DNA of 64,000 nt from Alphaproteobacteria bacterium (GTDB lineage: Bacteria > Pseudomonadota > Alphaproteobacteria > Caulobacterales > Caulobacteraceae): contig JANYET010000013.1 of NCBI GenBank assembly GCA_025359785.1, positions 1 to 64,000 on the forward strand. Direction: 5' to 3'. Position numbers and translations under genes: made by a program. Below, one piece after another: positions 38,752-46,942 of this stretch (positions are counted from its first letter, which is position 1; each line of letters begins with the position of its first letter). A model generated the notes under the pieces. It was given only the letters and a program-made list of their open reading frames with translations. It was not told the DNA's origin and ran no database searches.

Positions 38752-40284
38752 TCAGTCCTCCGGCGGCGTCAGGTCCGCCGGGCCGCCCAGCATCTGGAGT
38801 TTTCGCGCCGCCTCATAGAGCCGCTCGCGGCGGCGGCCGGGGTTCCAGGCGTCCTTGGGGTCCTGCGGATCGCCCAGATGGTAACGGGCCACGAACTCGC
38901 CGAAGGCGGTGATCACCGGCGGCTCGATCGGCTGCAGCCGGCCTTCGCGGTTCAGCGCGTCGATGGCCCTGACCAGGCCGCCGTGGTCGGCGCGCGCCTT
39001 GGCCACCGCATCGCCGGTCACCCCCATGAAATGGCCCACCAGCCGGTCGCGGAAGGCCTCGATCGCGCGGCGGCCAGCCTCGTCATCGGCCTCGACCGCC
39101 AGTTCGCACTCGGTGTCGAAGCCGCCGGAGCGGTTGTTGAGATTGGCCGATCCGACGCGCGCCAGGCGGTCATCGAAGACGCTGGTCTTGGAGTGGACGA
39201 TCACCGTGTCACCCTTGGCGGTGGCCGGCCAGAAGGCGCGGAAGCGGCCGAACACGTCCGCCGCGCGCAGCCGCCACAGCATGGCGCCGCGCGCCCGGTC
39301 CATGGTCAGGTGATCGAACCAGCTCGGCGCGTGGCCGGTGGAGATCAGCACCACGTCCGGCCCGTCCGGCTCGGCCAGCCGTGCGGCCAGCGCTTCGGTG
39401 ATCAGCGGCGAGGTGAAGTACTGGTTCTCCAGATAGATCGTCGTCTTGGCCTGGGCGATCGAGGCGAGCGTCAGCTGGCGGATCTCGTCCACCTCGGCCT
39501 GCCGCTTCCACTGCGGCACGGTGCGCGCGATGCCGACCTGCAGGTCGGTCAGCGCCGGAGGCACGAAGTCCGGCCACGGATCGCCGCCGGCGTCTTCCGG
39601 CTCCGGCAAGGCCTCATTCGTGGCGCGGCGCCAGCGCTCGCGGGCGAGGTCGCCAAGCGCCTTGGCGGCCAACCCATCGACCATCATCATCACCTCATGG
39701 CGGGGCGCGTGATAGTCCTGGCCCGGCATGATCCGGCGCGTGTCGCCGTCGCGGTGGCCGGCTGTGTCCCAGCGATCCACGGAGATGTCGCCGCCGCCGC
39801 AGAACGCCAGCCGGTCGTCGATCACCAGCACCTTCTGATGATGGCAGGCGCCGAACGGCACCTGGTCATCCAGCCGGAATTTCACCGGCGTGTCCTTGAA
39901 CCACTGTCGCGCCTTATGCGGGAAGAACTCCTGCTGGGCGGCGATCGGAAAGGCCGAGCGCCAGATCAACAGCCGGATGTCGAGCTCGGGCTTGGCGCGG
40001 GCGAGCTCCACCAGCACCCGGCCAACCTCATCGGGGTCGTCCGGCCCGTCATGGCCGTCGGGGAACATCCGCGTGCGCGGATCGAACCCCCAGCCCAATA
40101 GCAGCACCGAGCGCCGCGCCTGCTGCAAGGCGTCGAAAACGGCGGTGAAATAGGCCTCGGTATCGACCAGGAAAGCCGCCCGGTCGGCGTGCGCGGTGCG
40201 CCAGCAGGTCTCGCCGGGTCTGAGAACCGAATTCAAGCCGTCACAGACCCTTCCACGCGCCTTAGACGAAAGGCTCACGGTCAA
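38752..40284 (-). CDS. Phospholipase D-family phosphodiesterase
   Basis: The 510 residues have two HKD motifs, HHQKVLVIDD in the first half and HSKTSVFDD near residue 380, each followed by the expected G-G or G-S-x-N-x-N-x-R context (VGSANLNNRS). This defines a phospholipase D or cardiolipin-synthase-like enzyme. No signal peptide or membrane helix is seen at the N-terminus, unlike typical ClsA. The start is non-ATG: TTG at 40284 or GTG at 40278. It converges on the EEP gene. Confidence 0.9.
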   Translation of the reverse strand: MTVSLSSKARGRVCDGLNSVLRPGETCWRTAHADRAAFLVDTEAYFTAVFDALQQARRSVLLLGWGFDPRTRMFPDGHDGPDDPDEVGRVLVELARAKPELDIRLLIWRSAFPIAAQQEFFPHKARQWFKDTPVKFRLDDQVPFGACHHQKVLVIDDRLAFCGGGDISVDRWDTAGHRDGDTRRIMPGQDYHAPRHEVMMMVDGLAAKALGDLARERWRRATNEALPEPEDAGGDPWPDFVPPALTDLQVGIARTVPQWKRQAEVDEIRQLTLASIAQAKTTIYLENQYFTSPLITEALAARLAEPDGPDVVLISTGHAPSWFDHLTMDRARGAMLWRLRAADVFGRFRAFWPATAKGDTVIVHSKTSVFDDRLARVGSANLNNRSGGFDTECELAVEADDEAGRRAIEAFRDRLVGHFMGVTGDAVAKARADHGGLVRAIDALNREGRLQPIEPPVITAFGEFVARYHLGDPQDPKDAWNPGRRRERLYEAARKLQMLGGPADLTPPED

Positions 40285-40368
40285 GGTTGGGTTCCCGCGG
40301 CGTCGCGCACAAGGGACAAGGCCGCGGCGGCTGGCGTCACCGGCAGCGGTCGCCTACCCTACAGGTCC

Positions 40369-40635
40369 ATGAGCCAGCGCCCTTTGCCGCCCGCATCCTC
40401 GTCTGGGCCACCGCCTGCACCGCCGCCCGGCGGTCCGCCCAAGGCTATCGCCACGCCCTGCATCAAGGTCTGCGTGGTGGACGGCGAGAGCGGGCTCTGC
40501 ATGGGCTGCTATCGCCAGCTCTCCGAGGTGGCCGGCTGGGCCCGCCTCAGCGACGACGAGCGCGCCGCGATCATGGCTGACCTGCCGACCCGCCGCAGCC
40601 GCATCCGGCCTGAGAAACTGGCGATGTTCGGTTAG
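40369..40635 (+). CDS. DUF1289 protein (small Cys-motif protein)
   Basis: The 88-residue protein has a proline-rich N-terminus and the DUF1289 signature PCIKVCVVDGESGLCMGCYR, with four conserved cysteines that could bind iron or zinc. The rest (LSEVAGWARLSDDERAAIMA) is the usual helix. The ATG at 40369 is chosen over the upstream frame start because it fits the family length. Function of the family is not established. Confidence 0.88.
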   Translation: MSQRPLPPASSSGPPPAPPPGGPPKAIATPCIKVCVVDGESGLCMGCYRQLSEVAGWARLSDDERAAIMADLPTRRSRIRPEKLAMFG

Positions 40636-40698
40636 GCCTGCGCGTTCACAGGTTCTAAAACCCCCGCGCCTAAGCTCATCTGCGAATGACAGGCTCCG

Positions 40699-41253
40699 AT
40701 GGGCCGCGGTGGAACGCCTCGTTTGTCGAATTTCCGGACCTTCAGCCTCGTCATGGCGGTGGCTTGCGCCTCGGCGCTGATCAGCGCCCAGACGGTGGTC
40801 ATGCTGGCGACCAAGGCGCCGGTGTTCCGCGCCGCGCGGGCCGAGGCCGCGATCTCGGCCGCCAACGCCGAGGCCGCGCAAGGCGGCCCGCGCGCGACGA
40901 TCCCCAAGTCCGCCGACGGTCACTACTGGGCCGAGGTCGAGGCCGACGGCGGGCCCGTCCGCCTGCTGGTCGACACCGGCGCCACCGCCGTGGCGCTGAC
41001 CCCGCGCGACGCGGCGCGGCTGGGCGTCGATCTGGGGGCCCTGCGCTATTCCAACCGGGTGGTCACCGCCACCGGCCAGGCCCGCGCGGCCTCAGTGAAG
41101 CTGGCCAGCCTGACGGTGTCCGGCGCGCGGATCGAAAATGTTGACGCCCTGGTGATCGAGCACGGCCTCGACACCTCGCTGCTGGGGATGACCTACCTAG
41201 GCCGCCTCGCCAGCTTCCAGGCGACGCGCCAGGCGCTGATCCTGCAGCCCTGA
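40699..41253 (+). CDS. Membrane-anchored retropepsin-like aspartic protease (TIGR02281 type)
   Basis: The 184 residues start with one membrane or signal segment (about 13-32, FRTFSLVMAVACASALISAQ). A single-domain aspartic protease fold follows, with catalytic DTGA in VRLLVDTGATAVALTP and the hydrophobic LLGMTYLGRL near the end. Such proteins act as dimers; TIGR02281 members occur in many alphaproteobacteria and their substrates are unknown. The 3' end overlaps dusA, on the opposite strand, by 57 bases. Confidence 0.88.
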   Translation: MGRGGTPRLSNFRTFSLVMAVACASALISAQTVVMLATKAPVFRAARAEAAISAANAEAAQGGPRATIPKSADGHYWAEVEADGGPVRLLVDTGATAVALTPRDAARLGVDLGALRYSNRVVTATGQARAASVKLASLTVSGARIENVDALVIEHGLDTSLLGMTYLGRLASFQATRQALILQP

Positions 41254-42216
41254 CACCGCGGCCAGCGCCGCGTCCAAGACCTCCAACCCCGCGCCCGGCT
41301 TGACGCTCTCCACCGTCAGGATTCGCCGCCAGGTCCGCGCGCCGGGGGCGCCGTGGAACAGCCCCAGCATATGGCGTGTCATGGCCGCCAGATGGGTCCC
41401 GCGCGCCAGGCGCCGCGCGATATAGGGACGGTAGCGGGCCACCGCCTCGGCCGGCGTCACGATGTCGCCGTCTCCGAACAACCGCGCGTCCACCTCGCCC
41501 AGCAGGCCCGGCGTATGATAGGCGGCGCGGCCCAGCATCACCCCGTCGACATGGGCCAGGTGCGCCTGTGTCTCTTCCAGCGACCCGATGCCGCCGTTGA
41601 TCACGATGGTCAGCTCCGGCCGCTCGGCTTTCAGGCGATAGACCAGCGGATAGTCCAGCGGCGGCACGTCGCGGTTCTCCTTCGGCGACAGCCCCTTCAG
41701 CAGCGCCTTGCGGGCATGCACCACGAAATGGCTGACCCCGGCCGCAGCACAGAGGTCGACCAGCCGAAACAGGCTCTCCGCCGGCTCCTGGTCGTCGACG
41801 CCGATGCGGCATTTGACGGTCACCGGAACCTTCACCGCCGCGCCCATGGCGGACATGCACGCGGCCACCAGTTCCGGCTCGCGCATCAGGCAGGCGCCGA
41901 AGCGGCCCGACTGCACCCGGTCCGACGGACAGCCCACGTTGAGGTTGATCTCGTCATAGCCCTCCGCCTCGCCAATCCTGGCGGCGGCCGCCAGGTCCGC
42001 GGGGTCCGAGCCGCCCAGCTGCAGCGCCACCGGATGCTCGACCGGATCGAACGCCAACAGCCGCGCCCGATCGCCGTGCAGGATCGCCCCCGTCGTCAGC
42101 ATCTCGGTATAGAGCAACGCCCTCGCCGAAAGCGTCCGATGCAGGACCCGGCAATGCCGGTCTGTCCAGTCCATCATGGGGGCAACGGACAGTCTATGTG
42201 ATTGATATTCCAGCAC
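41197..42216 (-). CDS. dusA: tRNA-dihydrouridine(20/20a) synthase
   Basis: DusA reduces uridine 20/20a in tRNA using FMN and NADPH. The 339 residues show the FMN-barrel start LSVAPMMDWTDRHCRVLHR, VALQLGGSDP, INLNVGCPSDRVQSGRFGACLM with the catalytic cysteine, TVKCRIGVDD, HARKA and VINGGIGSLEETQAHL. The subfamily motif DWTDRHCR is typical of DusA. It is convergent with the aspartic protease gene. Confidence 0.95.
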   Translation of the reverse strand: MLEYQSHRLSVAPMMDWTDRHCRVLHRTLSARALLYTEMLTTGAILHGDRARLLAFDPVEHPVALQLGGSDPADLAAAARIGEAEGYDEINLNVGCPSDRVQSGRFGACLMREPELVAACMSAMGAAVKVPVTVKCRIGVDDQEPAESLFRLVDLCAAAGVSHFVVHARKALLKGLSPKENRDVPPLDYPLVYRLKAERPELTIVINGGIGSLEETQAHLAHVDGVMLGRAAYHTPGLLGEVDARLFGDGDIVTPAEAVARYRPYIARRLARGTHLAAMTRHMLGLFHGAPGARTWRRILTVESVKPGAGLEVLDAALAAVSGLQDQRLARRLEAGEAA

Positions 42217-42239
42217 GTTCTTTCTTGGGTCTCAGCAGG

Positions 42240-42470
42240 TTGTCGGCGACCTTGAGGCGATCAGCGGCAGGAAGCGCGAGACGAAGCTCGCGATGATCAC
42301 ACAGGCTTGCCGAGCCTCAATCGCCGGCCCGGCTGACACCATTCTTACAGGCATCGCGGACGGTAGAGAACACCCCGTTGAGATTGGCCGATAGCGCCTT
42401 GCGATAGGTCTCGGTGGCGGGTGTCGAGAATGACCGAGCATCAGCGACCCTGCTAGCGTGGCGATCACCG
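42240..42470 (-). pseudogene. Remnant of a short-chain dehydrogenase
   Basis: Between dusA and the Rieske gene about 300 bases hold no intact gene. On the minus strand the fragment TETYRKALSANLNGVFSTVRD looks like the mid-part of an SDR-family protein (typical NxxGVF-(x)-(T/S)VRA), followed after a frame change by VIIASFVSRFLPLIAS, the region that normally precedes the catalytic Ser/Tyr. Stops and shifts break the frame. The identification rests on short matches. Confidence 0.35.
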
Positions 42471-42516
42471 GGTCGGCGTCCGCACAGCACGACGTCGGAA
42501 TCTGGCGTCGCCTCCG

Positions 42517-43884
42517 TCAGGCGGACATGTAGGCGTCCAGGGTCTGGTTGAAGTGGCGGACCCGGCTCTCCTGATAGCGTGAGAGGGTGACGCCAGGCTT
42601 GCGCGTCGCGCGCAATCCCCGCTGAATCCGCATCAGGTTGTCGGTGTCCTGGTCTACCAGCATGGCGGCGGAACCGAGCTCCGTCGCGTTGGACCAAGGC
42701 TCGTCCTCGCCCAGCCAATGGATCGCCGCAGGTTCAGGATGGCTGCCGTCCGGATTCTTCGCGAACAGGAACATGATCTCCATGATGCAGCGCTCGTGGT
42801 CGTCGCCATAAGGGCGGAAGCGATAGCAGAGCGGCAGGGAGTAGCCGCCCCAAGGCATCATGTTGGGGAACAGAAGGTATTCGATCAGATCGACGGCTTC
42901 GGTGTCTGAAACCTTGGACATGTCGCGGCCCGTGGAGCGCGATAGCTTTTCCCGCGCTCGATCGGCCAGCGCGCCGCGCGCCGAACCGCCTGGGGGGACC
43001 TCGATCGGCTTGCCGGCGAAGAAGGGCGCGTCGCGACGGATGTGCGCGATGGTGGTTTCCGGCGAGATGTTCGGAAGAGATGGGCTCACAATGCCCTGCA
43101 GGCTGATCATCCGGCTGACATGCCGCACGCCGGGCCACACGTCGTACTGGGTGTTTTTGTCGTCGTTGTAGGAGAGCACCTGAGGGTGGACGTAGTGCAC
43201 GTGGTAGGTCTCGTTGAACGCCTCCAGCGCCAGTTTCCAGTTGCACGGCATGACTTTCGCAACGTGGACGGCCTTGTACCGGTCCTCCAGCGCAAAGGCC
43301 CTGAAATGGTCGGGCAGGATTTCGAGATAGCTTTCCAGGGGTTCGCAATCGGGGTCGAAGTTCACGAATACGAACCCCGCCCAAACGCCGACCTTGGCCT
43401 CGGGCAGGCAGGCCTTTTTCTGATCGACGTGCGGGAAATCCCAGGCGCCGGGCAGATCGGTCAGCCTGCCCTCCAGGTTCCAAGTCCAGCCATGGAAGGG
43501 GCAACGGAACTGCTTGACGCTTCCGCCGGTCTTTCTGAGTTGGGTGCCACGGTGCAGACAGGCGTTGATGTAGGCCTTGATTTCGGTCGGCGATGAACGG
43601 ACCACAATCAGGGAATCGTTGACGATTTCGTAGAGGACGTGGTCGCCGACGCTGGGGATTTCCTCGACCCGGCAGGCGAGCTGCCACGTCTTGCGCCACA
43701 CTTTCTCGACCTCGCGCTCGTGCCAACCCCTCGAGATATAACGGTCGATCGAGACGTCTTCGTCGCCCAGGTCGAGGGCCGGCGCCTCCAGCCGCATGAC
43801 CTCCGGGGCCGGGTTGCGATCGTTGGCGAAAACGTCCTGGGCGTAGGGACCGGGTTGACCGGTAAGCGTGCGCGTCGGGTTCAC
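42517..43884 (-). CDS. Rieske aromatic-ring-hydroxylating oxygenase, alpha subunit
   Basis: The 455-residue protein has a Rieske [2Fe-2S] domain (C-x-H in ACLHRG near 109-111, and C-x-x-H in CPFHGW near 128-131) and a catalytic domain with the mononuclear iron site ETYHVHYVHPQ (His near 228 and 233). It hydroxylates or demethylates an unknown aromatic or similar compound. No ferredoxin, reductase or beta subunit gene is near. The GTG at 43884 is preferred because GGAG lies 6 bases upstream; a longer start at 43935 has none. The upstream gene is an HxlR-type regulator. Confidence 0.92.
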   Translation of the reverse strand: MNPTRTLTGQPGPYAQDVFANDRNPAPEVMRLEAPALDLGDEDVSIDRYISRGWHEREVEKVWRKTWQLACRVEEIPSVGDHVLYEIVNDSLIVVRSSPTEIKAYINACLHRGTQLRKTGGSVKQFRCPFHGWTWNLEGRLTDLPGAWDFPHVDQKKACLPEAKVGVWAGFVFVNFDPDCEPLESYLEILPDHFRAFALEDRYKAVHVAKVMPCNWKLALEAFNETYHVHYVHPQVLSYNDDKNTQYDVWPGVRHVSRMISLQGIVSPSLPNISPETTIAHIRRDAPFFAGKPIEVPPGGSARGALADRAREKLSRSTGRDMSKVSDTEAVDLIEYLLFPNMMPWGGYSLPLCYRFRPYGDDHERCIMEIMFLFAKNPDGSHPEPAAIHWLGEDEPWSNATELGSAAMLVDQDTDNLMRIQRGLRATRKPGVTLSRYQESRVRHFNQTLDAYMSA

Positions 43885-43940
43885 GTCGATCTCCGATCTT
43901 CCAACAGGGCGAGGCCTGTCGCCATCAATAGACACCCGTC

Positions 43941-43956
43941 ACTGTCACTGTGCAAC
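43941..43956 (-). promoter_or_regulatory. Shared 16-base motif upstream of the Rieske gene
   Basis: The minus strand reads GTTGCACAGTGACAGT, matching 14 of 16 bases of a motif at 45166-45181 ahead of the DUF3237 gene. It lies 57 bases upstream of the preferred Rieske start and is a candidate binding site for the HxlR-type regulator encoded between the two copies. Confidence 0.5.
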
Positions 43957-44072
43957 TCACAATAGTGGGTGGAAGATGGCGCGCGGGATCTGGGTGTGGC
44001 ATGGGCGCGGTCTTCGGCGCGGATGATCAACTGGCGATCGGCTGAACGGGGCTATCCCTCTGTCGCCGACGC

Positions 44073-45020
44073 TCAGGGCGTCCCGAAGCCGACATTGGAA
44101 CGGTCCGCCGCCTTTTCACAATTCGCGCAGGTTGTGAGGGAACGGAACTCGTGGCCGCAAGCTCTGTGGATCAAACGCACCGGCGATCGGTAGCGGGACC
44201 TTAGCCAGGTGTCCGCCCACTTCTCCACGGCGACGACGACGCCGTAGATATCCACGCCCTTCGTCGTAAGCCAGTATCCGGCTTGACCCGCGGCATCGTT
44301 GTTGGCCGCGAGGATTCCGCTCGCCACGAGGCGCTCAAGACGGTCCGTCAAAATGTTGGCGGAGATGCCGGTACAGAGGCGGAAGTCATTGAACCGGCGA
44401 ATTCGGAAGAAGGCGCACAACAGGATTTCGATGCCCCACTTGTCTCCGAAAATGTCCAGGCTTGCGCCGAGCATCTGAGGGGAGAACGGCCGATCTCGGC
44501 TCGTGACCGTCGATCGGCGATGGACGCTCTGCTTTTCCGGCATGTGCTGGAGCTGAGCGCGACTAAGCTTGAGCTCGATATCGCGCGCGCCGACCGGGGC
44601 GCCGCAGGCCGCGCAGCGAAGTTCAGGGTGCAGTGGTTCGCCGCAGTTCAGGTGCACGACCCGGGATGCGGCCTCGCCAGCGGAGCGCCAGTTCTGCTCC
44701 CAGCGAAGCATCTGCAGCAGCACATCCGCCAGGTCGGATCCCATGTTCGTCAGATGATATTCGTGCCGCAAAGGATGCATGCTGTAGGGCATCCGAACCA
44801 CGATCCCGGCGGCTTCGAGCGCCCTCAGGCGCGCCGACAGCAGCCGGGTGGCGATGCCGGTGCGCCCCATCAGACCGTTGAAGCGGCGCTCGCCCTGAAG
44901 CATGGCCAGCACCAGCGCCAGGGTCCAACGATCGCAGATGGCGTCCACAGCCTGCCGTGACGAGACCAGAACCGCATTGATCGCCAGAGCATCGGACGGC
45001 GCAATCGATGGGCGGGTCAT
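44073..45020 (-). CDS. Tandem HxlR-type winged-helix regulator
   Basis: The protein of about 315 residues contains two HxlR winged-helix domains in a row: the first around AVDAICDRWTLALVLAMLQG with RLLSARLRALEAAGIV, the second around SLDIFGDKWGIEILLCAFFR with ANILTDRLERLVASGIL. Between them and at the end are Cys-rich knuckles (NCGEPLHPELRCAACG; HRACGHEFRSLTTCANC) that could bind zinc. Single-domain HxlR proteins are about 110-150 residues and act as dimers, so this looks like a built-in dimer. The ATG at 45020 is chosen; 45095 is an alternative. It is likely to control the Rieske and DUF3237 genes. Confidence 0.85.
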   Translation of the reverse strand: MTRPSIAPSDALAINAVLVSSRQAVDAICDRWTLALVLAMLQGERRFNGLMGRTGIATRLLSARLRALEAAGIVVRMPYSMHPLRHEYHLTNMGSDLADVLLQMLRWEQNWRSAGEAASRVVHLNCGEPLHPELRCAACGAPVGARDIELKLSRAQLQHMPEKQSVHRRSTVTSRDRPFSPQMLGASLDIFGDKWGIEILLCAFFRIRRFNDFRLCTGISANILTDRLERLVASGILAANNDAAGQAGYWLTTKGVDIYGVVVAVEKWADTWLRSRYRSPVRLIHRACGHEFRSLTTCANCEKAADRSNVGFGTP

Positions 45021-45329
45021 GGGTGGGTGGACAACTCCGACAGGTCCGATCCAACCGAATCTAGAGAACTGAGAACGCCATGTATATCGGGTCATCGGAA
45101 GCTTGCGCCCTTGGGCAAGCCGCGACCGACCAAGCAGGGCCTGCCCCCCCCCGCTCCAATAGTCGGTTGCATAGTAACAGTTGGTGTGAAATTCTGAGGT
45201 GAAGTTCTAGGCGCTGGCGGAGCCGAGCTTCGGTTTCCGCTGGTGTTCGCCGCCAACATCGCCCCTCGAGCCTGACGGCGACCGTCGCGGACGACGCAGC
45301 AGGTCTCGGTCTTTACGGAGGTCCACGCC
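45021..45329. promoter_or_regulatory. Intergenic region before DUF3237
   Basis: This 309-base gap holds no gene that I can support. It contains a run of nine C (near 45144-45152), the shared motif at 45166-45181, and, for the rightward gene, a possible -35 TTGCAT at 45167-45172. A clear GGAGG ribosome site lies just before the DUF3237 start. Confidence 0.5.
45166..45181 (+). promoter_or_regulatory. Shared 16-base motif upstream of the DUF3237 gene
   Basis: The plus strand reads GTTGCATAGTAACAGT and is followed by TGGTGTGA, parallel to the Rieske-side copy followed by GACGGGTGT. It is 149 bases upstream of the DUF3237 start. Both copies face their gene in the same orientation. Confidence 0.5.
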
Positions 45330-45845
45330 ATGGAAGGACTGTTCCCCCTCGCGGGCGCGGCCGACGATCCTCTTCCCACCATGAAGACCCTCCGATCCGA
45401 GTGGTTGTTTTCGCTCTATCTGGAGATCGGCTTCGACAACCTGCAGAAGATCGGCGCCGCGCCCATCGGCTGGCGCGGCATCTACCCCGTCGATGGCGGC
45501 TATTTCGAAGGTCCCAAGCTTCGCGGAAAGGTGCTTCCCAGCGGCGCGGACTGGGTGACCCGGCGATCCGACGGCGCGACCCTTCTGGACGTCCGGCTCG
45601 GCCTGCTGACCCACGACGGCGCCACCATCGCCATGAGCTACACCGGGCTGTTCAGGATCGCCGACACCGCGGCCGAGCGGTACCGCCGGGGCGAGCCGGT
45701 GACCTATGCCGAATCCTATGTCCGTACGACGCCGCGGTTCGAGACCGGTGACCCGCGATATGACTGGCTCAACAGCATCCTTGGTGTCGCCAACGGCGGG
45801 CCGCCGGGCTCGTCGCCGACCTATGAGGTGTTCGCGATTCTTTGA
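45330..45845 (+). CDS. DUF3237-family protein
   Basis: The 171 residues match the DUF3237 family: SEWLFSLYLEIG, DWVTRRSDGATLLDVRLGLLTHDGATI, YAESYVRTTPRFETGDPRYDWLN near the end. It is a small beta-barrel-type protein of unknown function with no signal peptide. A good GGAGG site is 7 bases upstream of the ATG. DUF3237 genes often accompany catabolic genes; here it faces away from a Rieske oxygenase and shares an upstream motif with it. Confidence 0.85.
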   Translation: MEGLFPLAGAADDPLPTMKTLRSEWLFSLYLEIGFDNLQKIGAAPIGWRGIYPVDGGYFEGPKLRGKVLPSGADWVTRRSDGATLLDVRLGLLTHDGATIAMSYTGLFRIADTAAERYRRGEPVTYAESYVRTTPRFETGDPRYDWLNSILGVANGGPPGSSPTYEVFAIL

Positions 45846-46000
45846 GGCCACAGGCAACGCCGCGAGGCTGGAGTGACCGCTCGGAATGATTCAGGAAATC
45901 CCTCCGGCCCGAGATCCGGGTCCTCGAACACCGAATTTGGGCGTGCGGCCCATCCGCGCAGTCAAGTCGCGAGGCTATCCCCGCGCAAGGCGAGATTCCG

Positions 46001-46384
46001 ATGTCAGACACCCTTGAGGCCAACAAGAGAGCCGTCTTAGAGTCCTACGATCTCGCGCTGAACAAGAAGGATGCCGACGCCGCCTTCAAGTATCTGGGAC
46101 CGACCTACACGCAACACAATCCGACCGTGGCCGATGGCTTCGACGGTTGGCGGGCCATGGTGGCTTGGCTGAAGCGGGATCGGCCGAACTTCAAGGTCGA
46201 GGTGAAGCGCGTCATCGCCGAGGGGGATTTCGTGGTGCTCCACGTGCATATGATGGTCGACGCCGATGATCGGGGCCGGGCCGGTGTCGAGATCTTCCGC
46301 CTCGAGCACGGAAAGATCGTCGAACACTGGGACATTCTTCAGCCTATCCCGGAGACCACCGCCAACAGCAACACGATGTTCTGA
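46001..46384 (+). CDS. NTF2-like (SnoaL-type) protein
   Basis: The 127 residues follow the NTF2-like cone fold: an N-terminal helix (KRAVLESYDLALNKKDADAA), YTQHNPTVADGFDGW, and beta strands VVLHVHMMVDADD and GVEIFRLEHGKIVEHWDILQPIP. This pattern matches SnoaL-type polyketide cyclase-like and predicted ester cyclase proteins of unknown substrate. It is 155 bases downstream of the DUF3237 gene on the same strand, so they may share a transcript. Confidence 0.85.
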   Translation: MSDTLEANKRAVLESYDLALNKKDADAAFKYLGPTYTQHNPTVADGFDGWRAMVAWLKRDRPNFKVEVKRVIAEGDFVVLHVHMMVDADDRGRAGVEIFRLEHGKIVEHWDILQPIPETTANSNTMF

Positions 46385-46513
46385 GCGCCCTGCGCCAGGC
46401 CGTCGCCTCGCGACGCCGGGCTGGCGATCATCAGCGAAATAGACAGCTTCGGAAAACCCGATCGACGCGACCAACCTTGCACTGACGCCACAGGCTCTGC
46501 ATTTTAGGCCAAC

Positions 46514-46873
46514 ATGCAACGCGTCCGCGCTCTTGTCGGTCTGCTCGCAGCGATCCTCATGATGATCGGTGGCGCGCCGGCGCTCGCGTCGGCAAACCCC
46601 TGCAATCCCTGCCCACCGGACTGCCCGATGATGGCGCAGATGGCCAAGGCCGTTGCAGACCACCACGACCAGGCGCCGGAAAAGAACGGCAAGGCTGAAG
46701 ACCCCTGTAAAGCCAGCGCCGCGTGCCAAGGCGCCTTCGTCGCGCCGCTGCCGCCCCAGATGGCGATCGAGACCGTTTTGCTCGCTGAAACCACCGAGCA
46801 TGACCTGACCGGCGCGCTGGCCGCGCCTTCGCGTCCGCCCGACCCGACACTGAGACCTCCCATACAGCTCTGA
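46514..46873 (+). CDS. Secreted Cys/Met-rich protein ahead of the Cu efflux operon
   Basis: A signal peptide (MQRVRALVGLLAAILMMIGG, cleavage near ALA) leads a mature protein of about 90 residues with the cluster NPCNPCPPDCPMMAQM, HH and a further Cys pair (DPCKASAACQG). Thiol, thioether and His groups of this kind are typical of copper or silver handling, and the gene is the first of a same-strand run with the RND efflux genes, 69 bases before the channel gene. I do not recognise a named family. Confidence 0.75.
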   Translation: MQRVRALVGLLAAILMMIGGAPALASANPCNPCPPDCPMMAQMAKAVADHHDQAPEKNGKAEDPCKASAACQGAFVAPLPPQMAIETVLLAETTEHDLTGALAAPSRPPDPTLRPPIQL

Positions 46874-46942
46874 TCCCTCATGACCCGGCGGCCTCCACCG
46901 CCGGCCCTTGGCGCCTGCGCGCCGTCAACAGGACTTCAGAGC

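Noticed and set aside
45144..45152. Run of nine C as a phase-variable tract
   Set aside because: It lies in a non-coding region 177 bases from the next start and is more likely simple sequence; variability could not be tested.
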